A stretch of 64,000 bases of DNA, from the NCBI GenBank assembly GCA_030691265.1, contig JAUYET010000014.1, positions 1 to 64,000 of the forward strand, given 5' to 3'. This document shows, one piece after another, positions 25,183 to 33,881 of this stretch. The DNA comes from Pseudomonadota bacterium. GTDB taxonomy: Bacteria; Pseudomonadota; Gammaproteobacteria; Burkholderiales; Thiobacillaceae. The position numbers were made by a program, and so were the translations under genes. The notes below the pieces were generated by a model. The model worked only from the letters and a program-made list of their open reading frames with translations, did no database searches and had not been told where the DNA came from. Within the stretch, counting starts at the first letter, position 1. Each line of letters starts with the position of its first letter.

Positions 25183-25589
25183 TTAAGCGCACCAGTGCTT
25201 GGCACGCCGGCTGCGTAAGGCGGCATAGCCGCCAACGCATCCGCTGGCTCCACTACACCGGCCGGCAGGACTTTGGCTTGGGCTTGGGTGAGCTTGATTT
25301 CCGCGCCGATCTCGTAGCGGATGTTGTCGTGATCCAGCGGGCCCAGTACCGTGTATTTATCCCCCTCGATGGGGGGCTTCTCGGCCTCGTGGATGAGGGA
25401 GTTGCCGGGGGCTGAGGAAGTGAGCGACTCGCCCGCCAGCGGGATGTTCTCCGCCAGCGGGGTGGCCGACACGTCAGCGGGGATCACCGGACTTTCGGTC
25501 GCTGAAGTATTGGGGGTGGAGGCGGCAACGCTCGCCGCCTCCTGGGAGTTAGCCAGTTTCTTCGCGGGGGGGTTCTTCTGTGCAGCCAT
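25179..25589 (-). CDS. Phage protein with disordered N-terminus
   Basis: The frame from the ATG at 25,589 (AGGAG box upstream) gives 136 aa. The first 60 residues are Ala/Ser/Thr/Pro-rich and probably disordered. The C-terminal half has GDKYTVLGPLDHDNIRYEIGAEIKLTQAQAKVLPAGVVEPAD, a pattern I know from small proteins next to capsid genes in Mu-like phages. It lies just downstream of the capsid gene. Confidence 0.65.
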   Translation of the reverse strand: MAAQKNPPAKKLANSQEAASVAASTPNTSATESPVIPADVSATPLAENIPLAGESLTSSAPGNSLIHEAEKPPIEGDKYTVLGPLDHDNIRYEIGAEIKLTQAQAKVLPAGVVEPADALAAMPPYAAGVPSTGALK

Positions 25590-25620
25590 GTCGATCTCCT
25601 GGTTGGGTCGGGCCTTCGCC

Positions 25621-25650
25621 AAAGCCCCCTCCCTCTCGGGAAGGGGCTTG
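25621..25650. other. Hairpin between capsid gene and the next gene
   Basis: AAGCCCC and GGGGCTT pair across about 15 bases in the 74-bp gap. There is no run of T after either arm, so it is not a typical terminator. It may reduce read-through or stabilise the upstream capsid mRNA end. Confidence 0.35.
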
Positions 25651-25663
25651 ACGCGAAGACGAA

Positions 25664-26764
25664 TCAGGCGGTGGCGTTCTGGAAGAAATAGCCAGCATCG
25701 GGGGCGCTGATCACCTCTTTGAGGCTCTCGCCGGAGCGGACGATCACGCCGCCGCGCAGGCCGGCCTTGGGGTCGGCGATATCGCCGGCGACCTTGGAGC
25801 CGAAACGTGCCGTAAATCCATAAGTAGGCATGCCGAGCTGGGCGCTCTGCGGGGCGCTGTGGATCAGGCTGCAATGCTTGCCCCAGGCGCGGCCATAGAC
25901 CGGGATCTGGCCGGGCTTGGCGGTGTTGTACATGGTGCCGCCGATCAGTACATCCTCAAGTTCAAACAGATCGGCCACGGCCTGGCGGGCGACGATGCCC
26001 TGGGCATTGACGCCGCCGGCGCCGCTGGCCTTGATGGACTCAACCACTTTCGGATGCTGGCGGAACTTGGTCCAGGCCAGGCGGCCGATGACCATCTTGT
26101 TCGGCCGCACCAGGCACACGTCCAGGGCGGCCATGATGGCAGACACCGGGTTGCTGTTGGTGTAGTCGCTCCACTGGCTGGTGCCGGACAGCGTGGCCGC
26201 GTTGGCGGCGGGGTAGTTGGCCAGGGCAAAAACTTTGTTGGCCACGCGGATCTCGCGGTCGATCTGCACCAGGTGAGTCAACAACATGGCGGAGATGGCG
26301 CGTGGATCGAGCGGGCCGCCGCTGGCCGGCTTGGCCATCGCCATCCATGCCTCGACATCACTGTTGGGGATCAGATCATCCAGCCCGTAGTCGAGCACCT
26401 CGTCCTGCACCAGGGTGCCACCGAACTCGACTCGATTCGGCTCACTCTTACGGCCGACGGCGGTGTCCGGAACGGTAAACGCCTGGGCGGCGCCATAGAC
26501 GGTGTAGCTGAACTTCTGCGCGACCGGCACTTCCGGCAGCACCCGCTCGGCGATCATGTCCGCCTCCGGGTTTTTGTAGCCGATGGCGATGGCGGTGAGG
26601 GTGGGGTTGACCGGGAACGGCGAGGTCGAGAGGCCGAAGCCCATCAACGGCAGGCCATATTCGGCGCCGCCCAGGCTGGGCAGGTGGCCGGCGAGGGCCA
26701 GGCCGATGGCCAGGGTGATCAGGGCAAACAAGGCCCAGTTGCGGGTGGTGAGGCGGAATTTCAT
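25664..26764 (-). CDS. Major capsid protein with hydrophobic N-terminal helix
   Basis: From about residue 45 the 366-aa protein matches phage capsid proteins: PVNPTLTAIAIGYKNPEADMIAERVLPEVPVAQKFSYTVY, DEVLDYGLDDLIPNS and NKVFALANYPAANAATLSGTSQW. Unusually it starts MKFRLTTRNWALFALITLAIGLALAG, a membrane-like helix. The start is supported by AGGAG 7 bp upstream; an internal ATG at residue 41 lacks such a site. The N-terminal segment may act as a removable scaffold-like piece. The gene lies between the cement and small accessory genes as expected for the Mu gpT position. Confidence 0.85.
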   Translation of the reverse strand: MKFRLTTRNWALFALITLAIGLALAGHLPSLGGAEYGLPLMGFGLSTSPFPVNPTLTAIAIGYKNPEADMIAERVLPEVPVAQKFSYTVYGAAQAFTVPDTAVGRKSEPNRVEFGGTLVQDEVLDYGLDDLIPNSDVEAWMAMAKPASGGPLDPRAISAMLLTHLVQIDREIRVANKVFALANYPAANAATLSGTSQWSDYTNSNPVSAIMAALDVCLVRPNKMVIGRLAWTKFRQHPKVVESIKASGAGGVNAQGIVARQAVADLFELEDVLIGGTMYNTAKPGQIPVYGRAWGKHCSLIHSAPQSAQLGMPTYGFTARFGSKVAGDIADPKAGLRGGVIVRSGESLKEVISAPDAGYFFQNATA

Positions 26765-26816
26765 GGGTGGCTCCTGGAGGGCGAAAGGGGTATCTGCTGG
26801 GGGGTTAAAAAACGGG

Positions 26817-27191
26817 TCAGCCCTGCATCAGGCCGGGCGCGATAAGCACCGGGGCGATGTCGCCGGACACGGCGGAGATTTCCGCGAAACCGATGATTCG
26901 CACGTTGCTTCCGGCGACCGGGGCAGCGGCGACAGCTTTGCCGCTGGCGTCCGAGGTAACCGGACCGCCCCGAGTGACGGTGCCGCCGAATTCGATGTTG
27001 GCGACGCCGCTCTTGACGATGTCGCAGCGCTCGCCGGAGGCGGGAGCGACCAGCTCGACGGATACGCCCATCAGCAGATCGGCGGCGGCGGCGGCCTGGA
27101 CCACCTGACCATCGGCAGTGTGGGGTTTGACGATGCGGCAGGGCGCGATGGCGCCGCCGGCGGTGTAGTTTTTGATCAGTCCGTTGTTCAT
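26817..27191 (-). CDS. Capsid decoration/cement protein (DUF2190-like)
   Basis: The 124-aa protein MNNGLIKNYTAGGAIAPCRIVKPHTADGQVVQAAAAADLLMGVS is a small beta-rich protein with the IAPCRIVKxG and LMGVS pattern of DUF2190 head decoration proteins. The family stabilises the expanded capsid. It lies between the protease/scaffold and the capsid gene, the usual order. Confidence 0.8.
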   Translation of the reverse strand: MNNGLIKNYTAGGAIAPCRIVKPHTADGQVVQAAAAADLLMGVSVELVAPASGERCDIVKSGVANIEFGGTVTRGGPVTSDASGKAVAAAPVAGSNVRIIGFAEISAVSGDIAPVLIAPGLMQG

Positions 27192-27239
27192 GGGGGTCTC
27201 CGGTGTTGAGTGGGGTAAGGAACGCGGCGCCGGTTGGCG

Positions 27240-28370
27240 TTAAACCGCGCCGCCCTGGACGTGAGCCACGGCCTGGGCGATGTTGATAGAGCGACCGGCG
27301 GCGGCCTCGGACTCCTGGAATTCGACCGCTTTGGCGGCGACGGCGGCGGGATCGGCATCGCCAGCGCCGGGCGGCTTGCCGCCGGCCACCTCGGAAAACT
27401 CCACCCGCTTGGGCAGGCCTTCCAACATGGCCTTGACGCGGGCCAGCGGGGCCTCGGTGGTCTTGCCGTCGCCCTCGCCGAATTCGACCGGGGCGGAGCC
27501 GGCGGCGGCCTCGTAGGCAAACACGGCCGCCTCTTTCTCTGCGGGCAGCAGCTTGCCGGCCTGGATCAGACCTTCGCAGAACTGCACGGCTTCGGAGTGG
27601 CGGGCCTTGATGGCGGCGGCCTTGTCGGCGGCGTCGCGGTCGGCCAGGTCGGCCTTGAGTTGGGCGTTCTCCGCCTCGATGGCGGCAGCTTGTTCAGGTG
27701 TCACAGATGTCTCCTGGTGGTGGGACGGCTCGGAAAAAGCGGGGATGGGGGTGGGTTCGGCCTGCTGCCTGGCCATTTCGGCGGCGCGTTCGGTGGCAAC
27801 CTCATCGGCCAGGCTGTCAACGTCGTAACCGGGGAGCGCCCGGTCGGCTTCGTCCTGGCCGTGTTTGGCCAGGAACCAGTCGCGCAGGCTGCGGAACAGG
27901 CGCGAGACGGAGCGCTCGCTCCATTCGCTGAATTCGATTTCGACCAGGTCGGCGCCATCGCGGAACTGAACTGGGTTCAGGCCCTTGATCGCCGGCGGCA
28001 TAGCGCCCAGGAATCCGATGTGACGGGGATACCAGACGCCGGGCACGGGATTGGCGGCATCACTGGGGCGATACCAGGCCACGGAGATTTTTTTGAACGC
28101 GCCGGACTGAACCATCTCGGCGAATTGCGGATTGACCTGGCCAGGCGCGACATGCAGCCCGGCGGCATCGGCCGTCATCCCCTCGGCCCAGCCGAATGCC
28201 GGGTCGTCGGTCTTCGGGTGACCGATCACCAGCGGCGCTTCGTGGATCGCCCGGCTGTAAGCGGCGGCAGTCGCGGCCAGATCGGCCTGGCTGAACTCGA
28301 TGGTCTCCCCGGCGGCGGTGACATGCTTGCCGGCGCGGAAAACGTGGATGGGGGGAGTGGGCTTGTCCAT
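27240..28370 (-). CDS. Prohead protease/scaffold (Mu gpI/gp32-like)
   Basis: The protein is about 376 aa from MDKPTPPIHVFRAGKHVTAAGETIEFS. The N-terminal region matches the Mu protease I family (APLVIGHPKTDDPAFGWAEGM, GLHVAPGQVNPQFAEMVQSGAFKKISVAWY). The C-terminal third from about residue 215 is a long charged helix typical of the internal scaffold (TPEQAAAIEAENAQLKADLADRDAADKAAAIKA), released by cleavage in Mu. An alternative start three codons upstream cannot be excluded. One copy of a repeated palindrome lies about 45 bp upstream. Confidence 0.88.
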   Translation of the reverse strand: MDKPTPPIHVFRAGKHVTAAGETIEFSQADLAATAAAYSRAIHEAPLVIGHPKTDDPAFGWAEGMTADAAGLHVAPGQVNPQFAEMVQSGAFKKISVAWYRPSDAANPVPGVWYPRHIGFLGAMPPAIKGLNPVQFRDGADLVEIEFSEWSERSVSRLFRSLRDWFLAKHGQDEADRALPGYDVDSLADEVATERAAEMARQQAEPTPIPAFSEPSHHQETSVTPEQAAAIEAENAQLKADLADRDAADKAAAIKARHSEAVQFCEGLIQAGKLLPAEKEAAVFAYEAAAGSAPVEFGEGDGKTTEAPLARVKAMLEGLPKRVEFSEVAGGKPPGAGDADPAAVAAKAVEFQESEAAAGRSINIAQAVAHVQGGAV

Positions 28371-28404
28371 GGCGCCCATCTTCGTGAGCGCCGGGCGGGC
28401 CGTT

Positions 28405-28423
28405 AAGGCGGAAAGACTTCCGC
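28405..28423. promoter_or_regulatory. Palindrome upstream of protease/scaffold gene (copy 2 of 3)
   Basis: AAGGCGGAAAGACTTCCGC keeps both palindrome arms (GCGGAA/TTCCGC) with a different centre from copies 1 and 3. Conservation of arms but not centre is what a dimeric DNA-binding protein site would show. It lies about 45 bp upstream of the head-gene block start at 28,370. Confidence 0.45.
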
Positions 28424-28498
28424 AGGGCCGCTGTTCTTGCGCGCTTACCCTAGCGCCAAACTGGCTACACTGTCGAGCATCAAAAAACGGAGGCCATC

Positions 28499-28732
28499 AT
28501 GAGCGAAACCAGAAAAACACCCCGCGAAGCCGCGCTGGCCAAACCCAAGTCTTCCTTGTTGGCCATCGCCGCGTTTTGCTATGACTGCATGGGCGGCGCA
28601 AATAGTGAAAATCCATCAATCACAAAGGCGGCTGTACGTGACTGTAAAGCGGCCGATTGCCCACTGCATCTGCATCGCGGTTGGAGAAAAATCACAACGC
28701 GCACCCGCTCCAATAAAACACCCAATGTTTAA
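28499..28732 (+). CDS. Small cysteine-motif protein in reverse orientation (moron-like)
   Basis: The 77-aa protein has the pattern FCYDCMGG followed by VRDCKAADCPLHLHRGWR. This CxDCxGG...VxxCxxxDCPLxxxR pattern recurs in small uncharacterised phage and plasmid proteins and probably binds a metal. It is the only plus-strand gene in the late region. It has its own CGGAGG ribosome-binding site, a possible -10 box TACACT (28,466-28,471) and a terminator at 28,844. These are the marks of an independently expressed accessory gene. Confidence 0.7.
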   Translation: MSETRKTPREAALAKPKSSLLAIAAFCYDCMGGANSENPSITKAAVRDCKAADCPLHLHRGWRKITTRTRSNKTPNV

Positions 28733-28841
28733 CGCTGTTTGACGCCGGCTAATTTCGTCGGGAATCGCTTCAAAGCCTACGGCCTATATCTCGGCCTCAC
28801 TTCTTGATTTGAACGCAGCCAGCGCCCTCTGCTGCGTTTTA

Positions 28842-28869
28842 CGCCCCGGCCTTTGAGCCGGGGTTTTTT
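28842..28869 (+). terminator. Intrinsic terminator after the reverse-oriented gene
   Basis: CCCCGGC-CTTTGA-GCCGGGG is followed by six T residues. It lies 110 bp after the plus-strand gene stop and directly against the 3' end of the virion morphogenesis gene at 28,868. Confidence 0.8.
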
Positions 28870-29428
28870 ATGTCTGGATCAGGCTGCGCAGGTAGTTGCT
28901 CACGATAGATACCACCGCCGCCGTGTCCTCATCGCTCAAGCCCAGGAACGGCCGGGCCGGAATATCGCCCCACAGGTGCGGGAATTTGCTCTTGCTACCG
29001 CCGAATTGCTGCATGGCGGCGTATTCCATGGCGCTACCGATCTCCAGCGAGTCCGCGCTGACCCGGTAATTGATCGTCGTACCCAGGGCGCGGCTCTCTC
29101 CGATCAGGGGCTTTTTCCCCATGATCGTAGTCACGCCCTTGGCACCCAGGCGGCCGTTCTGGCGCAGATAGCCTTTCCTGGTTCCAACCCGCTTGCCCTG
29201 GTGATCCCACACCCCGGATCGGCTACCCAGATGCGCCAGCAGCGTCGCCTGGCTATTCGGCGCCCAGCGGCTGCCATCCGGCGCGGTTCCTGTCTCAAAA
29301 CGGCGTTTGGTGGTCACCAGCAGATGCTCGCCGACATCGTGCAGTGCGGGACTGAGATTACTGGCCCGCGCCGCCAGGCGGTTCAGCGCGGCAATGGCCA
29401 GGCCATCTTCTATTTTGATTTCGATCAT
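28868..29428 (-). CDS. Virion morphogenesis protein (Mu gpG/gp31-like)
   Basis: The 186-aa protein starts MIEIKIEDGLAIAALNRLAARASNLSPALHDVGEHLLVTTKRRFETGTAPDGSRW, the clear signature of the phage virion morphogenesis (gpG/gpS) family, needed for tail completion and head-tail joining. It sits between gp30 and the head block as in Mu. Confidence 0.9.
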   Translation of the reverse strand: MIEIKIEDGLAIAALNRLAARASNLSPALHDVGEHLLVTTKRRFETGTAPDGSRWAPNSQATLLAHLGSRSGVWDHQGKRVGTRKGYLRQNGRLGAKGVTTIMGKKPLIGESRALGTTINYRVSADSLEIGSAMEYAAMQQFGGSKSKFPHLWGDIPARPFLGLSDEDTAAVVSIVSNYLRSLIQT

Positions 29429-29509
29429 GTGCTAATCTCGTAGTGCAGGCGAATCGTGGCACAGGCCGTCCGGCTCATACCCGGAAGCGTCTTGGACGTA
29501 GGGATAAGG

Positions 29510-30769
29510 TCACGGTTGCGCGGCATGTCTTTGGTAATACGTCTCCAGGGTGAGCATTTTTCGACCGGTTCGCACCTCGAATATCACAACGTATTCCACC
29601 CCGTCGATGAGCTTGATCGCCTTGATCAGCGGCCTTTTCGCCCTCTTCGACAGTCCTGCATAAACCATAGAGTCCGGCGCGTTCAGCAGTTCAGGCAAGC
29701 GCGCGTAATCTTCCGCCGTCACTGCCCGTTGCCCGCGTAGCGCCTCGACCAAGGCGTTGCCGTGTCCATCTTGCACATGCCGGATGCCCGAGGCATCCAG
29801 CGCGTAATCATAGCCGGCCACCGTCTCGCCCGACTTCAGGAGATCATCGACGCGCGCCACATCGTTAGAGGTCAGCAGCCCCAGCGTCCGGTAAGGTTTT
29901 GGATCAGGATTGCCCGCCAGCGCCCGCGCCGCGAAGCGACGGGCATCGTCCGCAACCGAAGGCAATGCGCGGTAAGCACGCGCCAGGGCATCGCGCTGCG
30001 TCAGCGGAACAGACTGCATGTAGGCCTTGGCCAGGGTGTAATCCCATTGCTGGGTTTTCGCTGCCATCTGGCGCACCGTGTTTGCCACTGTCGCGCCGGG
30101 CGAATACCCCCAGCCCTTGCCGATCCCGACTTGTTCGCCGGTTTTCGGGTCGATCTTGTCCCAGCCGGCGGGCGGCTTATCGCCCCAGCGGCCGCCCAGG
30201 CGTTTCGCCGCCGCCTCGTCGCGGATACCGACCACCGTGCAGTGGCAGCCAAACGCATTCACGGGGGTGTGCGCATCCCAGAAACCATCGCCGACCGGTA
30301 GCGTCAACCCATGCCAGCTCAAGTGCGACTGGCGCGGGTTCCGCGCATGGTTGTGCTGATACATCTTGTAGCCGTAGCCACCCTCCTGGATCTGAGCCTC
30401 TCGGCCGGCGGCATAGCTGGTGCTCATGTTGGTCTGATAAATCACCTTGGTGCGCCAGTTGCGTTCGCCCCGATAATTCCAACCGGCACGATCCACGCTG
30501 GCGTCGAAATCCTTGCGGAACGCTTGCAGGCTCTTGCCTTCGCTGATCGTGCGCTCCACGGCAGCGACCAGGTCGGTCAGCAGGTCGGCCTTCTGGGCGC
30601 CAGCCACCATGAATCCAGTATCGTGGGCAGATTTCTTGATATCGGTCCATTTCTCGGTAGGGATCAGATTCCCCATTTTCCCCCGGAAAAATGCCACCTG
30701 CTCGGCAAACGGCTGGCGAAATACCGCCTTGATAGCCGGGTCAGGCATTGCTTTCAGTGTGGCAGTCAT
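29510..30769 (-). CDS. Head morphogenesis protein (Mu gp30/gpF) with C-terminal nuclease-like domain
   Basis: Residues 1-230 match the SPP1 gp7/Mu gpF minor head family: FFRGKMGNLIPTEKWTDI, RTKVIYQTNMSTSYAAGR, RQSHLSWHGLTLPV and VNAFGCHCTVVGI. The last 100 residues differ: SGIRHVQDGHGN, AVTAEDYARLPELLNAPDSMVYAGLS, PLIKAIKLIDGVEYVVIFEVRTGRKMLTLETYYQR. This matches the Barnase-EndoU-Colicin-RelE-like nuclease domains known on phage head proteins. Such domains are thought to enter the cell with the DNA. The fusion is visible in sequence; nuclease activity is inferred. Confidence 0.85.
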   Translation of the reverse strand: MTATLKAMPDPAIKAVFRQPFAEQVAFFRGKMGNLIPTEKWTDIKKSAHDTGFMVAGAQKADLLTDLVAAVERTISEGKSLQAFRKDFDASVDRAGWNYRGERNWRTKVIYQTNMSTSYAAGREAQIQEGGYGYKMYQHNHARNPRQSHLSWHGLTLPVGDGFWDAHTPVNAFGCHCTVVGIRDEAAAKRLGGRWGDKPPAGWDKIDPKTGEQVGIGKGWGYSPGATVANTVRQMAAKTQQWDYTLAKAYMQSVPLTQRDALARAYRALPSVADDARRFAARALAGNPDPKPYRTLGLLTSNDVARVDDLLKSGETVAGYDYALDASGIRHVQDGHGNALVEALRGQRAVTAEDYARLPELLNAPDSMVYAGLSKRAKRPLIKAIKLIDGVEYVVIFEVRTGRKMLTLETYYQRHAAQP

Positions 30770-32249
30770 AACGCCCGGCTAGGTCGGCCACACTGAAACC
30801 CAACGCCATCACCCGCGCAAGCTCAGTGGCGTCGAGATCGCCATAAGCGGCCAGCAGGTCATCGCGCAGGCCTTCCAGGCTCTCCGCCCGATCCACAATC
30901 GCGCGCACCTGGTCGAGCACCGCTGCCCAGGCCGGAGCAGCCTGTTCGCTCATGGCTTGAGTAAGCGGGTCGATGGGCGTGGCATCGGCAGCGGCGGCCT
31001 CGGCGAATTCGGCGGATAGATCGGCGTTGGGTTCGGCGGAAGGCGCTGCGCTTTTCCGCCCTACGGGGTCTATGGGGGGCGGCGGTGCGGAAAGCTCCCA
31101 CTCGCCGCCGTAATGCTCTTGGATATACGCCAGCGTCGGCTTGAAGCCCATATCCACCAGAATCTTGTCGCGCTCGGCGCGGATTTTCAGGTCTTCCGGC
31201 TCGGCGATGGTGCGGGTGATGCGCGGCGGGTTGGCGCTGGGGTCGTTGTAGTAGGTGATCCAGCGCGCCAGGTCGGCCAGGGTGATGCTGAGCAGGTCGC
31301 TATCGGCCTGCACCAGCTCCAGCCGCACTTCATTGCGCAGGATCGCGGAGCTGGCCAGCTCGCCGCCGCTGCCCTTGGCGCCGCCGTCGTTGAGGATGGC
31401 CGCGCCGATCTGCTCGTCCATGTAGCGGATGAGCTGCTCTTGCGTGCCGGTACCGGATCGCTGGGCCTCGATCAGCTCAATGGCCGCGCCCTCCGGGATG
31501 GCGACACCGGCATCGTGCGCGATGCGGGCCAGCGCCGCCTCCAGCTCATCGACATTGGTGCCGGGCTGGTATTTGCCCAGCACCGTCGGCGCGCCGAATT
31601 TCTCCAGGAACTGCAACCAGAACGAGATCCCGCTGCGCTTGAAATACACCGGCCACCACAGCTTTTGACCGAGGCCCAGGCCGTGCGGGTTGCCATCCTT
31701 GGCGCCGAAGCGGTGGGCCAGAAACTTGCGATCCGGTACCGGCTCGCCCTGGAAGGTGTTCGAGGGCGTCTTGAGGCGCAGTCCACCCTGGTCGTCGAAC
31801 AGGAAGCGGTGGGCATTCTTGGGGCGAATCTCGCGGGCGACGATCTCGCCGCCCTTCACCGCCCACATGATCTCCGCCACCGCATAGCCCTTGAGCGTAG
31901 CGTCCAGCAGGTGGTAACAGGCGTCGTCAAAGTCCAGGGCGGCGAGCTGATTGTTGACGCGCTCGGCGGCCTTTTTGTCGCGGGGTTTCTCGCTGGCCGG
32001 CTCCACCGTCCACGGGCGGCTGATGACCGCCATTTTTCTTTTCTGCATGCAGGCGTAAAGCCAAGCATCACGCTCCAGGTCGTCGTAAATCACCAGGCCG
32101 CGCCCGGCGCCCTTGGCCGCCAGCACCTCGTCGCTGCTGCGCATGATGCCGCCATAGGCGGGCATCGTTATGTCCTTGGCGACGGTGGCGATTTCTCCGA
32201 TGGGCGGTGTTTTGCTGGCAACTGCGGTGGTGTCGTTGGCGTCTGCCAT
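30741..32249 (-). CDS. Portal protein (Mu gp29-like, DUF935)
   Basis: The 502-aa protein forms the head vertex ring through which DNA passes. It has the DUF935 features DDLERDAWLYACMQKRKMAVISRPWTVEPAS, GYAVAEIMWAVKGGEIVAREI, KFGAPTVLGKYQPG and QIGAAILNDGGAKGSGGELASS. Residues about 396-405 (PVGRKSAAPSAEP) are encoded by part of an interspersed repeat, so a repeat has been absorbed into a Pro/Ala-rich linker without breaking the frame. It overlaps gp30 by 29 bp. Confidence 0.9.
   Translation of the reverse strand: MADANDTTAVASKTPPIGEIATVAKDITMPAYGGIMRSSDEVLAAKGAGRGLVIYDDLERDAWLYACMQKRKMAVISRPWTVEPASEKPRDKKAAERVNNQLAALDFDDACYHLLDATLKGYAVAEIMWAVKGGEIVAREIRPKNAHRFLFDDQGGLRLKTPSNTFQGEPVPDRKFLAHRFGAKDGNPHGLGLGQKLWWPVYFKRSGISFWLQFLEKFGAPTVLGKYQPGTNVDELEAALARIAHDAGVAIPEGAAIELIEAQRSGTGTQEQLIRYMDEQIGAAILNDGGAKGSGGELASSAILRNEVRLELVQADSDLLSITLADLARWITYYNDPSANPPRITRTIAEPEDLKIRAERDKILVDMGFKPTLAYIQEHYGGEWELSAPPPPIDPVGRKSAAPSAEPNADLSAEFAEAAAADATPIDPLTQAMSEQAAPAWAAVLDQVRAIVDRAESLEGLRDDLLAAYGDLDATELARVMALGFSVADLAGRYDCHTESNA
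31034..31065. repeat. Interspersed repeat fragment inside the portal gene
   Basis: A 32-bp sequence with the inverted arms GGCGGAA and TTCCGCC is identical to 33,940-33,971. In the portal gene it is in frame and encodes part of a low-complexity linker. Confidence 0.8.
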
Positions 32250-32252
32250 GAT

Positions 32253-33881
32253 TTACCCCATGAATCCGGTGAGCCCGCCGCCGTTACCGACGCCAGGGCG
32301 AGAAAGGTGGCGGATGTCTTTGAGCGTGACGGAGCCGGTGGTCGCAGCCATCCACAGCATATGCAGCGCGTCCGGGCCGTCGTCGTGGTCGGCTTTCGGG
32401 AAGTGGCGGAGCTGGTCGATCAGCGTGACCTGGCTGGCGTGCAGGCGGATCAGGCCGTTGGCCATGTGCGGTTGCAGGCTCTCGATGCGCAGCAGCTTGT
32501 CGGCGTGCGGGGTGACGGCGCGGGCCGGTACCGGGATGCCGCGCGCGGCGGCGCGCTTGACCAGCTCGGTGCGGAGAAATTCCTGAAACTGAACCGTCTC
32601 GATGATCCACAGCAGGCAGCGGTATTCCGCTTGCAAGCTGATCACATCTTCGATGATGCGGTCCGGCAGGCGCTTCTTGATCAGCGCCTCGACCACGTCG
32701 AGGATGCCAGTGACGCGGTTGAAGCCGCCCACCAACAGCGCCGACGGGTCGCGGCTGGCGCCGGCCTTGCCCAAGGAGGGGTCGCACGCGCCGAAGAAAA
32801 TCCACTCGGCCAGGCGGTTGACCCAGAACTGAATCGCCTTGGCGAAGGGGGCGTCATCGTCGGAGAGCGGGTCGTTCTGCAGTTCGGAATCGAACGAGGC
32901 ATGGCCGTCACGGGCGCGGATTTTCATCAACTCGTAGAGCGAGCGGCCGGCGGGCCAGCTCACCTCGGCGCCGGCTTCCATTTCCAGCGCGTGCAGCTCG
33001 TAATAGGCCCGCGCCAGCGCCTCGCCCTGGGAGTGGATCAGGTTTTCCCATTCGTCCCAGCGCTGCATGTTGTCCGGCCAGCGGATCACCGCCTTGAACT
33101 TGATCGAGCGCCACATGGGGTTCTTCATGAACCGGGCCAGCATCGAGTCGTAGTGCAGGATGGTGCCGATCAGCAATGCATCAAACTTCTCCCCGGCGCC
33201 GCCCAGTTTCAGCACCGCCTTGGTCACCCAGGAGACATTCTTGTCGCGCTGTTCAGGACTTTTGACGTTCTCGTCGTTCTCCAGGTCGTCGCCAATGAAC
33301 AGGTCGGGCCGGTGCGGGCCATGGCGGCGGCCACGGATGCGCTGGCCGCTGCCCACGGCCTCGATCTTGCGGTCGTTCTTGGTCACGATGACGCCGGCCT
33401 GCCAGACCCGCCCCTGGCCGGTGGCCTCCGGGAAGTCCATCAGCAGGCGCGGGTTGCCTTCCAGCTCGGCCTTGATCGCCTCCAGCATGATGGCCGACTG
33501 GCCGAAGGCGTCCATGCCGATGATCTGATACCACTTGCGTTCTGTGACATTGCACCAGATGACATAAATCTGGCTGACGATGGTGGACTTGGCCTCGCCG
33601 CGTGGCGCAGCAATGGCGTCGGTTTCAGATTGCGCGCTGTCGGCGATCTCCGGCAAGCGCTGGTACAGGTAGTCGTGCAGCTGGCTGTTGGCCTTCTTCA
33701 CGTAGTGCGGGAAGTAGGTGCGGGCGAAGAATTCCAGGTCGTTCCAGGCCCGTTCCCGCCGGGCCTGTAGGGCGGCCGGGTCGGGGTCGAAGCCGTCTAC
33801 CTCCGCCTCGATCTGGCGGCGGAACTCGCCGGCGAACTGGGCGATCTGGTCGAGGAAGGCGCGGCGGGAGGTGGCGGCCAT
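32253..33881 (-). CDS. Terminase large subunit (Mu gp28-like)
   Basis: The 542-aa motor-nuclease packages phage DNA. It has the ATPase P-loop region AIAAPRGEAKSTIVSQIY, Walker B-like RPDLFIGDDLEND, and nuclease-domain acidic residues in FGACDPSLGKAGASRDPSALLV and HDDGPDALHMLW. The start codon overlaps the stop of a small upstream gene by ATGA. Mu-like phages package headful from integrated copies, so no cos or pac site is expected in the genome centre. Confidence 0.92.
   Translation of the reverse strand: MAATSRRAFLDQIAQFAGEFRRQIEAEVDGFDPDPAALQARRERAWNDLEFFARTYFPHYVKKANSQLHDYLYQRLPEIADSAQSETDAIAAPRGEAKSTIVSQIYVIWCNVTERKWYQIIGMDAFGQSAIMLEAIKAELEGNPRLLMDFPEATGQGRVWQAGVIVTKNDRKIEAVGSGQRIRGRRHGPHRPDLFIGDDLENDENVKSPEQRDKNVSWVTKAVLKLGGAGEKFDALLIGTILHYDSMLARFMKNPMWRSIKFKAVIRWPDNMQRWDEWENLIHSQGEALARAYYELHALEMEAGAEVSWPAGRSLYELMKIRARDGHASFDSELQNDPLSDDDAPFAKAIQFWVNRLAEWIFFGACDPSLGKAGASRDPSALLVGGFNRVTGILDVVEALIKKRLPDRIIEDVISLQAEYRCLLWIIETVQFQEFLRTELVKRAAARGIPVPARAVTPHADKLLRIESLQPHMANGLIRLHASQVTLIDQLRHFPKADHDDGPDALHMLWMAATTGSVTLKDIRHLSRPGVGNGGGLTGFMG

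Noticed and set aside
31113-33770. 885-codon open frame on the plus strand
   Set aside because: It is antisense to the portal and terminase genes, which have clear family motifs; the frame stays open because of high GC content.
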